A stretch of DNA of 5,069 bases from Thiotrichaceae bacterium (GTDB lineage Bacteria > Pseudomonadota > Gammaproteobacteria > Thiotrichales > Thiotrichaceae): contig JALVEA010000048.1 of assembly GCA_027008665.1 (NCBI GenBank), forward strand, positions 1-5,069, written 5' to 3'. Positions within the stretch are counted from its first letter, which is position 1; each line of letters begins with the position of its first letter. This document shows positions 1-5,069 of the stretch, piece after piece. The translations under genes were made by a program, and so were the position numbers. The notes beneath the pieces are model-generated. The model was given only the letters and a program-made list of their open reading frames with translations, had not been told where the DNA came from and searched no databases.

Positions 1-584
1 TGATTAGCGAAGGCTGGATGATTTGCATCGGAGATATTAATTTTAATATCCACAGGGCCCGCTCCATCTATACGTGTCAGACCGAGTAAATCTTTCATGT
101 GAATATAGGCATCACCCGTAAGACTTTGTCCTGTCTCCGTATTGGTTAAAAAATTACCTGCCGTTACAATGCCCACATTATATTGCTCAATGGCTATTTT
201 TAAATTTGCCGCTATTTGTTCAATCTGAGAGCTTTTTACATAGGAAAATAGGGGAAATAAGAGCGTTTTATATTGGCGGATTTTATTAATATCCAATAAA
301 TCGTCTTCGTTGAGTAGATCATAAGGTAAACCTGCCATCATTGCTTGCGTTTGTACGCTCATAAAGAGTTGTGCATAGCTTTTGGGAGTCCAAAAATTTT
401 TCTCAGTGGTTTTAGAATAAACAATGGCTAATTTAGCTTGTAAATTAGCGGGGGCAGATGGAGTTGTTACAAAAGTATTATTATTACCTCCTGAACCGCC
501 ATTACTGTTGTTATTTGTCTCAGAGCCACAGGCTGATATTGTTAACATTAAGAAAATAGCAACAAGAATAAGGGAGAAATTCAT
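1..584 (-). CDS. Outer-membrane lipoprotein with alpha/beta domain, C-terminus cut by window edge
   Basis: The frame runs open from ATG at 584-582 to the window edge, giving 194 codons with no stop, so this is the N-terminal part of a longer protein. The signal sequence ends in a lipobox I-S-A-C, which makes Cys19 the lipidated residue. The next residue is Gly, not Asp, which favours the outer membrane. The n-region has no Lys or Arg, which is unusual. Residues 21-47 are a Asn/Gly/Ser/Thr/Pro linker. From about residue 51, beta-like segments (LAIVYS, TLLFPLF, NVGIVTAGNFL) alternate with helices, as in a Rossmann or amidotransferase-like fold. Such modules precede catalytic domains in some polysaccharide deacetylase-type proteins; this comparison is from memory and tentative. 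No catalytic residues can be assigned in the visible part. The start is supported by an AAAGGAA Shine-Dalgarno 6 nt upstream. It lies 126 nt after the barrel gene on the same strand. Confidence 0.85.
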   Translation of the reverse strand, partial: MNFSLILVAIFLMLTISACGSETNNNSNGGSGGNNNTFVTTPSAPANLQAKLAIVYSKTTEKNFWTPKSYAQLFMSVQTQAMMAGLPYDLLNEDDLLDINKIRQYKTLLFPLFSYVKSSQIEQIAANLKIAIEQYNVGIVTAGNFLTNTETGQSLTGDAYIHMKDLLGLTRIDGAGPVDIKINISDANHPAFAN

Positions 585-590
585 TTGAAA

Positions 591-597
591 TTCCTTT
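591..597 (-). promoter_or_regulatory. Shine-Dalgarno site of the lipoprotein gene, in a hairpin loop
   Basis: On the minus strand AAAGGAA lies 6 nt before the ATG at 584 and fixes that start. The site is centred in a perfect inverted repeat, TTGAAA-GGAA-TTTCAA (600-585). The core GGAA is therefore the tetraloop of a weak 6-bp, mostly A-U stem that abuts the start codon. Confidence 0.65.
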
Positions 598-710
598 CAA
601 TTAGATGAAAATTTATACACTTTCACCATATTGACAAAGAGATCATAATATTGGCAATGCAGTCTGTCCGAAGGGGTCAATTTTCAGATTAAAAGATAAG
701 GAGTGAGGCT

Positions 711-1712
711 TTAAAAGTTTGAAACCACAAATTGTACACCGACACGATTACCATCCCAGCCGACATTTTCTCGTGTTGATTCAAGATAACTAGCATAAGG
801 CTTAATATGCACATTATCAGTAACTGCATAGTCCGCGCCAATGGTGACAGAACGACCTGATGCCCAATCAAAACCCTTTTCTTTGGTGCGATTAATACTA
901 CCATTAACATTAAGGCTCAATTTATCATTCACTTTAAAATTGCCATTGGCAATTAATGCATAAGCTTCGTATTCTTCGGGAGACCAATAATTAGCTTTAG
1001 TTTTATCATAAGCTAAAGATTGTGCTTCTACTCCTACCCATACCCACGGTGTATCGGTGGAAATACCATACAATAGCGCAGCTCTATGTTGTTTTGAGCG
1101 ATTGCCATCACTTAATTTACGGTACTGAGAACTGCCCTCTACAATCACTCTTTTGGCTGCACGCCAGCTTCCGACGACTCTAGTGGTTTTTCCTGAAACT
1201 AATTTTTTATTATCATCTTCAATAATCGCTTCTTTAAATAAAAGGTCTTCACCATGCTCTAAGCTAACGCTAACTTTACTGTTTGGCTTTAGTGTTACTT
1301 TACCTTTATATTTATTAAAATGGGTTTTATCACGACTACGCTGATTTTCTAAATACACCGCGCCAACACTTAATTCAGTGTTTATATAATGATTAAATTC
1401 TTTGCTAATTGCTGCAACAATATCTGCACCTTGATAGGTGTCACTACCTGTTTCGCCTCGAAGATTATAGCCATGTGTCTCTAGTTTCCAATTGACTCCC
1501 TTGTTGTTTTTATAGTGACGTTGATATTGGACTGATTTGTCTTCAATGCGTATTCCACCACTATCACTATAGACGGAAGCTTGAGCGGTAAAATCATTAA
1601 TAATCTCATCAATAGAGTCAGCCTGTGCGGTGATAGGAGCCGCCACCCCAATCATTAAACAACTAAAAAGCGCCTTATTATTTGGTCTAAAGGTATTATT
1701 GATTGTTTTCAT
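711..1712 (-). CDS. Stand-alone outer-membrane beta-barrel protein, about 16 strands
   Basis: This 333-residue protein starts with a Sec signal peptide that ends in an AQA site, so cleavage is likely after Ala31. The mature part of about 302 residues is almost wholly amphipathic beta-strands separated by short polar turns. By eye I count about 15-16 strands. It ends in VGVQFVVSNF, with the C-terminal aromatic residue and alternating hydrophobic pattern of a BAM-recognised outer-membrane protein. No TPR, plug or OmpA domain is present. A YWSPEEYEAY segment before the last strands, and the barrel size, recall C-terminal barrels of exopolysaccharide exporters such as PelB, PgaA and BcsC, but this is a weak resemblance, not a family assignment. 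An AAAGGAG site 8 nt upstream supports the ATG at 1712. Cys18 lies in a poor lipobox (LFSC), so lipidation is unlikely. It could also be a general porin or a structural barrel. Confidence 0.85.
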   Translation of the reverse strand: MKTINNTFRPNNKALFSCLMIGVAAPITAQADSIDEIINDFTAQASVYSDSGGIRIEDKSVQYQRHYKNNKGVNWKLETHGYNLRGETGSDTYQGADIVAAISKEFNHYINTELSVGAVYLENQRSRDKTHFNKYKGKVTLKPNSKVSVSLEHGEDLLFKEAIIEDDNKKLVSGKTTRVVGSWRAAKRVIVEGSSQYRKLSDGNRSKQHRAALLYGISTDTPWVWVGVEAQSLAYDKTKANYWSPEEYEAYALIANGNFKVNDKLSLNVNGSINRTKEKGFDWASGRSVTIGADYAVTDNVHIKPYASYLESTRENVGWDGNRVGVQFVVSNF

Positions 1713-1720
1713 TTTAGAGA

Positions 1721-1727
1721 CTCCTTT
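1721..1727 (-). promoter_or_regulatory. Shine-Dalgarno site of the barrel gene
   Basis: The minus-strand sequence AAAGGAG, followed by 8 nt and the ATG at 1712-1710, is close to consensus. It is the strongest ribosome binding site in the window and fixes the start of the barrel protein. Confidence 0.75.
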
Positions 1728-1738
1728 GATTCATCCAC

Positions 1739-1776
1739 AGAATAATCAATACCTTTACTAAAAAAATGATTATTCT
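1739..1776 (-). other. 10-bp perfect inverted repeat, possible 5' UTR stem-loop or operator
   Basis: The arms AGAATAATCA (1739-1748) and TGATTATTCT (1767-1776) are exact reverse complements separated by 18 nt. The repeat lies between the candidate -10 box (1783-1788) and the Shine-Dalgarno of the barrel gene. With that promoter, transcription would begin at about 1776-1777, so the mRNA would start with this stem-loop. A 5' stem-loop can stabilise envelope-protein mRNAs; alternatively the two arms could be a regulator site. The stem is A/T-rich, so its stability is moderate. Confidence 0.45.
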
Positions 1777-1782
1777 CTGAAA

Positions 1783-1791
1783 ATTGTATCA
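1783..1791 (-). promoter_or_regulatory. Candidate extended -10 promoter for the barrel gene
   Basis: On the minus strand TGATACAAT fits the extended -10 pattern TGnTAnAAT exactly. No good -35 lies at 17 nt; the nearest match, TTGCAT, is 20 nt upstream. Extended -10 promoters often tolerate a poor -35. It would place the transcript start at about 1776, giving a 5' UTR of about 64 nt. In AT-rich DNA such matches also arise by chance. Confidence 0.4.
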
Positions 1792-1833
1792 AAAGATATT
1801 TTTAAATGATGCAAGCCCTATCTTAGGAGTAAG

Positions 1834-1857
1834 ACGGCTTATCAGGGGATAAACCGT
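1834..1857 (-). other. RNA hairpin downstream of the OmpA-family gene
   Basis: In the minus-strand transcript ACGGTTTATC pairs with GATAAGCCGT over a CCCT loop. This gives 10 pairs, nine Watson-Crick and one G-U. On the plus strand the same position is a C-A mismatch, so the structure favours the minus-strand RNA. It starts 34 nt after the OmpA-family stop codon. No U-tract follows, so it is not a standard intrinsic terminator. It may instead protect a 3' end or mark a processing site. Confidence 0.35.
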
Positions 1858-1891
1858 TTATCACAGATGAATGGTTTAAGGATGAATAGAC

Positions 1892-3073
1892 CTATCTAAT
1901 CTTAACCATTTCTTTAGAAGAACCTTTTATGGCAATTTCTACACGACGGTTTTGAGCACGACCGTATTTTGTTTTATTGCTAGCTACAGGTTGTGATTCT
2001 CCCATACCTTGAGTATTGATAAGCCCCCGATTAATCCCTCTAGCGGCCAAATAATTAGCAACCGTATTGGCCCGATTATAAGATAAGACCCGATTAGAGC
2101 GTTCTGAACCCACGCTATCGGTGTGCCCTGTGATTAGAATCGATTTAATAGAGAACTTTTTATTGCGTAAGTCTTGAGAAAGTCGATTAAGTGCATCTTT
2201 GCCATCAAAGGTTAGTTTTGCGCTACCTGATGCAAAATGTGATCCACCTGATAGTGTTTTATGCACAATCCTATACTGTGGTTTCGGTGCGGCTTTGTGA
2301 ATAATAATGGGCTTAGGTGCAGGTTCGCGTATGATAACAGGTTTGGGTGCAGGTTCACGTATGATAATAGGTTTTGGTGCAGGTTGCGGTATATAAATAG
2401 GAACAACTTTTTCTTTGGGTACATAAACTATTTTTGTTTCTTTTTTTACCACAGGTAAAGGCCGTTGTTGCCGAGCTATAAAGGAGCGACGACGGGGCTG
2501 TGGGGTCCAATTCACACCAACACTAAACTGATTAATATCGGTATCATAATATTCAAACTCAGAACGTAATTTTAAATTTTCAGAAAGATCATACTCTGCA
2601 CCAACTCCCCCAAAAATAGTGAGCATGTGTTTTTGAGTGCTACTAACATCACCTTTGTCTTTATTATTGAATTTTGCCACTCCTAATTTTCCGATTGGAC
2701 GCAACCCAGCAATTTTATAAGGTGCTTTGTATACAGCATTAGCACCGATGGCATTATAATTGACTGAACCGTGTGCATTTGTATTGCTGGTTAGTTTAGC
2801 ATCCCCAAAATCAGCCCAGAAGGCTTCTAAACTGAGTTGATTAGAAACATTTTTACCAATATACACTTTCTTGGCTATATCGTTATCGTCGCTTGTTTTC
2901 CATGTATCTCCCCCATCTGGGTTCATATTACTTTGTCCAAGACTCCCTCCGACATACCATTGATCAGCTAAACGTCCTAAGGGGTTAGCAAGCACTGTGG
3001 ATGTTATACCTCCTAAAAGAAGTAGAAAAGGAAGCATTATTTTTTTTCGCTGGTTTTTTATTATTATTTTCAT
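1892..3073 (-). CDS. OmpA-family outer-membrane protein with peptidoglycan-binding C-terminal domain
   Basis: This 393-residue protein links the outer membrane to the cell wall. Residues 1-29 are a signal peptide with a basic n-region and a VLA cleavage site. Residues 38-190 form an OmpA-like small barrel, opening with WYVGGSLGQSN and closing with FSVGVNWTP. An Arg/Lys-rich stretch (194-222) leads into a Pro-rich linker (226-266) of four 10-residue repeats. Residues 273-385 are the OmpA C-terminal domain: GHTD (Asp319) and LSYNRA (Arg334) match the D-x10-LSxxRA signature, and these two residues bind the diaminopimelate of peptidoglycan in known members. GMGESQP and RAQNRRVEI complete the domain. 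The gene begins 4 nt after the Ig-domain gene's stop, so co-transcription, perhaps translational coupling, is likely; no clear Shine-Dalgarno is visible. Met13 is an alternative start, but it would lose the positive n-region. It is longer than classical OmpA because of the linker. The domain assignment is secure, the precise role is not. Confidence 0.95.
   Translation of the reverse strand: MKIIIKNQRKKIMLPFLLLLGGITSTVLANPLGRLADQWYVGGSLGQSNMNPDGGDTWKTSDDNDIAKKVYIGKNVSNQLSLEAFWADFGDAKLTSNTNAHGSVNYNAIGANAVYKAPYKIAGLRPIGKLGVAKFNNKDKGDVSSTQKHMLTIFGGVGAEYDLSENLKLRSEFEYYDTDINQFSVGVNWTPQPRRRSFIARQQRPLPVVKKETKIVYVPKEKVVPIYIPQPAPKPIIIREPAPKPVIIREPAPKPIIIHKAAPKPQYRIVHKTLSGGSHFASGSAKLTFDGKDALNRLSQDLRNKKFSIKSILITGHTDSVGSERSNRVLSYNRANTVANYLAARGINRGLINTQGMGESQPVASNKTKYGRAQNRRVEIAIKGSSKEMVKIR
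2281..2400 (-). repeat. Four-copy 30-bp tandem repeat encoding the Pro/Lys linker
   Basis: Four units in exact 30-bp register (2281-2310, 2311-2340, 2341-2370, 2371-2400) encode decapeptides of the type PAPKPIIIRE. The three units at 2311-2400 are close copies, with most differences synonymous or conservative. The unit at 2281-2310, nearest the OmpA domain, is diverged (AAPKP, HK). The unit length keeps the reading frame, so copy-number change would alter linker length in 10-residue steps without breaking the gene. Confidence 0.85.
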
Positions 3074-3077
3074 ATTA

Positions 3078-5069
3078 TTAAACTTTATTTTTATTGATTA
3101 TAGTCCGCATTAACCTTACAAATTTAGGCAATAGCGTCAGGCTAAGTAAAAATAGAAAAAATAAAGATAGCCCTCCTGCGCCACCTTTTATAATGGTTGT
3201 TACTTTTTCAGCAGAGTTTTTAATATCAACCCTTACTAAGGCAAATTTTTGTCCTTGTCCTTGTTCTTCATTCCCTGAAATAACCGTTATATATTTCCCG
3301 TTACCTGATTGCAGGTTTTCTAATTCACAGCTCCATTTGCCGTTATCATCTGAAGTGGTACTGCATTTTTCGCCATCAGCACCTAAAACAGTGATTGGGG
3401 TATTAGGATCACTTGTCCCCGTGACTACAAAACTTGTTCCTGTTATTGTTTCATTCGCTTTAGGGCTGGTGATAACGAGATCTATTTCAGGAATCTTAAT
3501 ACTTTCTATTATCTCAGTGACATTATCTTGATCATCTTCAGCCTTAATATTGACGGTATAAGAGCCTCCAACAGGAAGCGGTGTGAGTTCGCAACTCCAA
3601 TTGCCATTTTCATCAGCAACTGTTTGGCATTGCGCTTCTGTTCCTGCGTTGACTGTTATATTTGCACCTGCTGCGCTTATCCCTACAAAAGTCGGTGTAT
3701 CATCACTTGCAGTCTCTTTATCTCCGGGTGTAATAATATCAAGAGGCAATTTATCAGTCTTAATTCCAATTTCTTCAGTGGTTTTATTACCAGCGCTATC
3801 TTCTGTTATCACAGTAAGCGTAGAGCTTACACCTAGTATTAGTGAGTCTAGTTCACATGCCCAATGATTGCTACTATCGGTGATTGCAGTACAACTTTGT
3901 CCTGAGGAGGTGGTTACTGTAATGTTTGTACCTGGAAGACTTGTTCCTGAAACAGTGGGTGTAATACCTGATATAACGGCATTATTGGTTGGGCTGTTGA
4001 TAATTAAAGGCAATTGGGGAACGCTAAAGTCCTCAGTGATAGAGGAGGTATTTCCTTTGCCATCGTCTGCTGTCACTGTTGCGCTATAAGGTCCCCCACT
4101 TGGAAGTGCAGATATTTGGCATGACCAATTACCTTCATTATCTGTTGTAGCAGTACAGCTTTCAGCGGTTAAATTATCAATGACAATATTCACCGTAATA
4201 AGCGTATCAGCTGTGCTAGTTCCTGTAATAGAAGGTGTTGTTGATGCTTCTACCCCTTTAATACTAATGGGTAATGCAGGTGTGGTTAGGCTAATGGTTT
4301 TTGTCTTACTATTAATACCATCTTCTGTTTTAATGGTTACATCAATGGTCTTGCTTAAAGGCAGTTCAGGTAGTTGACAGCTCCAATGACCCTCTGCATT
4401 GGTTATTGTGGTACAAGTTGGTCCTGTGGGTGTTGTTGTCAGAGTAATATTTGTTGCTGGCGTACTAGTGCCTGAAATAGTCGGTGTAGCATCCGTAATC
4501 AGTGCAACATCGGCATGACTATCTATACTAAGGGAAAGCTCTGGTGTAGAGAGGACTTGCGTATCGGTTGCATAATTTTCATGATTATCTTCTGCCTTGA
4601 CCGTTGCAGTATACGACCCACCCGTTGGAAGAGTCGGCAATTTACACGACCAATTACCGTCTGCTTTTGTGATAGTGGTGCAGGTTTCAGATTTTGTATC
4701 ACTAATGGGGACAGTGACAGTAATCTTTGTATTCGGAGCGCTGGTTCCAGTAAAGGTGGGTGTTGTTGAAATATCAATCCCCGTAATTTTAAGCGGTAAT
4801 GAAGGGGTCGTGATCGTAATACTTTCTGTGGCTATATTATTAGCGTCATCCTCTGTTGTTACACTCAGTGTAATATTCGTTTCTAAGGGAAGGGTGGGAA
4901 GTTCACAGCTCCATTTACCCGAGGCATCGGCAATAGCGATACATTTTTCTCCTGTTGGGATGGCGGTAACGGTAATCGTACTGTCTGGATTACTACTACC
5001 CGACACTATTGGCGATGAATCTGAAATATTGCTATCATCGGTAGGATTCTCTATTACAAGAGGAAGCTC
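3078..5069 (-). CDS. Large surface protein with tandem Ig-like domains and sorting-signal-like C-terminus; N-terminus outside window
   Basis: The reading frame is open from the window edge at 5069 to TAA at 3080-3078, giving 663 residues, so the real start lies upstream. A GTG at 5006 is internal to a domain and is not a credible start. The visible protein has seven bacterial Ig-like domains of 86-89 residues, as in Bap/SiiE-type adhesins, each with P-x-[IV]-x-G-T-S, a first Cys, then GxWSC. All 14 cysteines form C-x11-C pairs, consistent with one disulfide per domain made in the periplasm or outside. A short linker is followed by KGGAGG, a hydrophobic stretch and a basic tail (RLMR...NKNK). 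This resembles the GlyGly-CTERM signal processed by rhombosortase in some gammaproteobacteria. The composition is Thr/Ser-rich and acidic. The likely role is adhesion or surface structure. It is followed after 4 nt by the OmpA-family gene. Confidence 0.9.
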   Translation of the reverse strand, partial: ELPLVIENPTDDSNISDSSPIVSGSSNPDSTITVTAIPTGEKCIAIADASGKWSCELPTLPLETNITLSVTTEDDANNIATESITITTPSLPLKITGIDISTTPTFTGTSAPNTKITVTVPISDTKSETCTTITKADGNWSCKLPTLPTGGSYTATVKAEDNHENYATDTQVLSTPELSLSIDSHADVALITDATPTISGTSTPATNITLTTTPTGPTCTTITNAEGHWSCQLPELPLSKTIDVTIKTEDGINSKTKTISLTTPALPISIKGVEASTTPSITGTSTADTLITVNIVIDNLTAESCTATTDNEGNWSCQISALPSGGPYSATVTADDGKGNTSSITEDFSVPQLPLIINSPTNNAVISGITPTVSGTSLPGTNITVTTSSGQSCTAITDSSNHWACELDSLILGVSSTLTVITEDSAGNKTTEEIGIKTDKLPLDIITPGDKETASDDTPTFVGISAAGANITVNAGTEAQCQTVADENGNWSCELTPLPVGGSYTVNIKAEDDQDNVTEIIESIKIPEIDLVITSPKANETITGTSFVVTGTSDPNTPITVLGADGEKCSTTSDDNGKWSCELENLQSGNGKYITVISGNEEQGQGQKFALVRVDIKNSAEKVTTIIKGGAGGLSLFFLFLLSLTLLPKFVRLMRTIINKNKV
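3081..3185 (-). other. GlyGly-CTERM-like C-terminal sorting or anchor signal
   Basis: The last 35 residues read GGAGG, then a hydrophobic helix of about 15-18 residues (LSLFFLFLLSLTLLPKFV), then a basic tail. The order Gly-rich motif, single membrane segment, basic cluster matches GlyGly-CTERM proteins, which rhombosortase cleaves after export. The tail after the first Arg is about 12 residues long and ends in NKNKV, which is longer than the short Arg cluster usual for that family. A plain inner-membrane anchor is the alternative. Confidence 0.5.
3228..5069 (-). repeat. Array of seven Ig-like domain repeats (about 264 bp each)
   Basis: Taking each unit to begin at its P-x-LPL-type linker, the units lie at 5069-4806, 4805-4545, 4544-4281, 4280-4020, 4019-3756, 3755-3492 and 3491-3228. 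The distance between equivalent second cysteines is 87, 89, 86, 88, 88 and 88 residues. The first unit begins at the window edge almost exactly at a unit boundary, so further copies upstream are likely. The last unit, nearest the C-terminus, is the most diverged after its WSC motif. The copies are diverged at DNA level, so this is an old array rather than a recent expansion. Confidence 0.9.

Noticed and set aside
612..637. Promoter-like TTGTCA and TATAAA upstream of the lipoprotein gene on the minus strand
   Set aside because: The spacing is only 14 nt, too short for a standard sigma70 promoter, and such matches are common in AT-rich DNA. An internal promoter in this 126-nt gap remains possible but is not supported.
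585..710. Terminator between the barrel and lipoprotein genes
   Set aside because: No GC-rich stem followed by a T-run was found on the minus strand; only short imperfect A/T-rich pairings are present.
689..910. Minus-strand open frame of 73 codons overlapping the end of the barrel gene
   Set aside because: It is an out-of-frame reading of the barrel's coding sequence, whose C-terminal strands and stop codon clearly use the other frame.
1658..1669. Possible lipobox LFSC in the barrel protein signal peptide
   Set aside because: Phe at the -2 position is atypical, the hydrophobic core before it would be very short, and a good signal peptidase I site (AQA) follows.
2212..2458. Short open frames on both strands inside the OmpA-family linker
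   Set aside because: They are alternative-frame readings of the 30-bp repeat, which is open in several frames because the unit is a multiple of three; no start signals support them.
3094..4769. Several plus-strand open frames (for example 3094-3531, 3528-3836, 3583-3867, 3868-4089, 4180-4377, 4515-4769) opposite the Ig-domain gene
   Set aside because: They are antisense to a clear coding repeat array, recur because the repeats recur, and show no ribosome binding sites or recognisable domains. The Val/Ser/Pro-rich products reflect the reverse complement of Thr/Gly-rich codons.
3078..5006. GTG at 5006 as the true start of the Ig-domain protein
   Set aside because: The frame stays open to the window edge and the 21 codons upstream encode the normal first part of an Ig unit, so the start lies outside the window.

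Overview
The window carries four consecutive genes on the minus strand, all for exported envelope proteins. Two of them run off the window edges. The DNA is AT-rich by eye. The organism is a Gram-negative bacterium, because the window holds an OmpA-family protein, an outer-membrane barrel ending in phenylalanine, a lipobox lipoprotein and a GlyGly-CTERM-like tail. That tail class is known mainly from gammaproteobacteria, so an AT-rich gammaproteobacterium is the best guess. The genus cannot be read from this sequence.

In transcription order (high to low coordinates): (1) 5069-3078 is the C-terminal 663 residues of a large surface protein. It has seven tandem bacterial Ig-like domains of 86-89 residues, each with a strict C-x11-C pair, then a GGAGG + hydrophobic + basic C-terminus. 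(2) After a 4-nt gap, 3073-1892 is an OmpA-family protein: signal peptide, small beta-barrel, a Pro/Lys-rich linker built from a 30-bp tandem repeat, and a peptidoglycan-binding OmpA domain. (3) A 179-nt intergenic region follows, with an RNA hairpin, a candidate extended -10 promoter and a 10-bp inverted repeat. Then 1712-711 encodes a stand-alone outer-membrane beta-barrel of roughly 16 strands. (4) After a 126-nt gap, 584-1 is the N-terminal part of a lipoprotein with a low-complexity linker and an alpha/beta domain.

Genes 1 and 2 are almost certainly co-transcribed. Genes 3 and 4 may form a second transcription unit or be read through from the first. Together they look like a cell-surface module: a repetitive adhesin-like stalk, a peptidoglycan-outer membrane tether, a barrel that may pass or bind a polymer, and a lipoprotein that may act on it. 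The exopolysaccharide link is inference. No RNA gene, CRISPR array, insertion sequence or phage gene is visible. Both edge genes are cut only by the window boundary and show no internal stop or frameshift.
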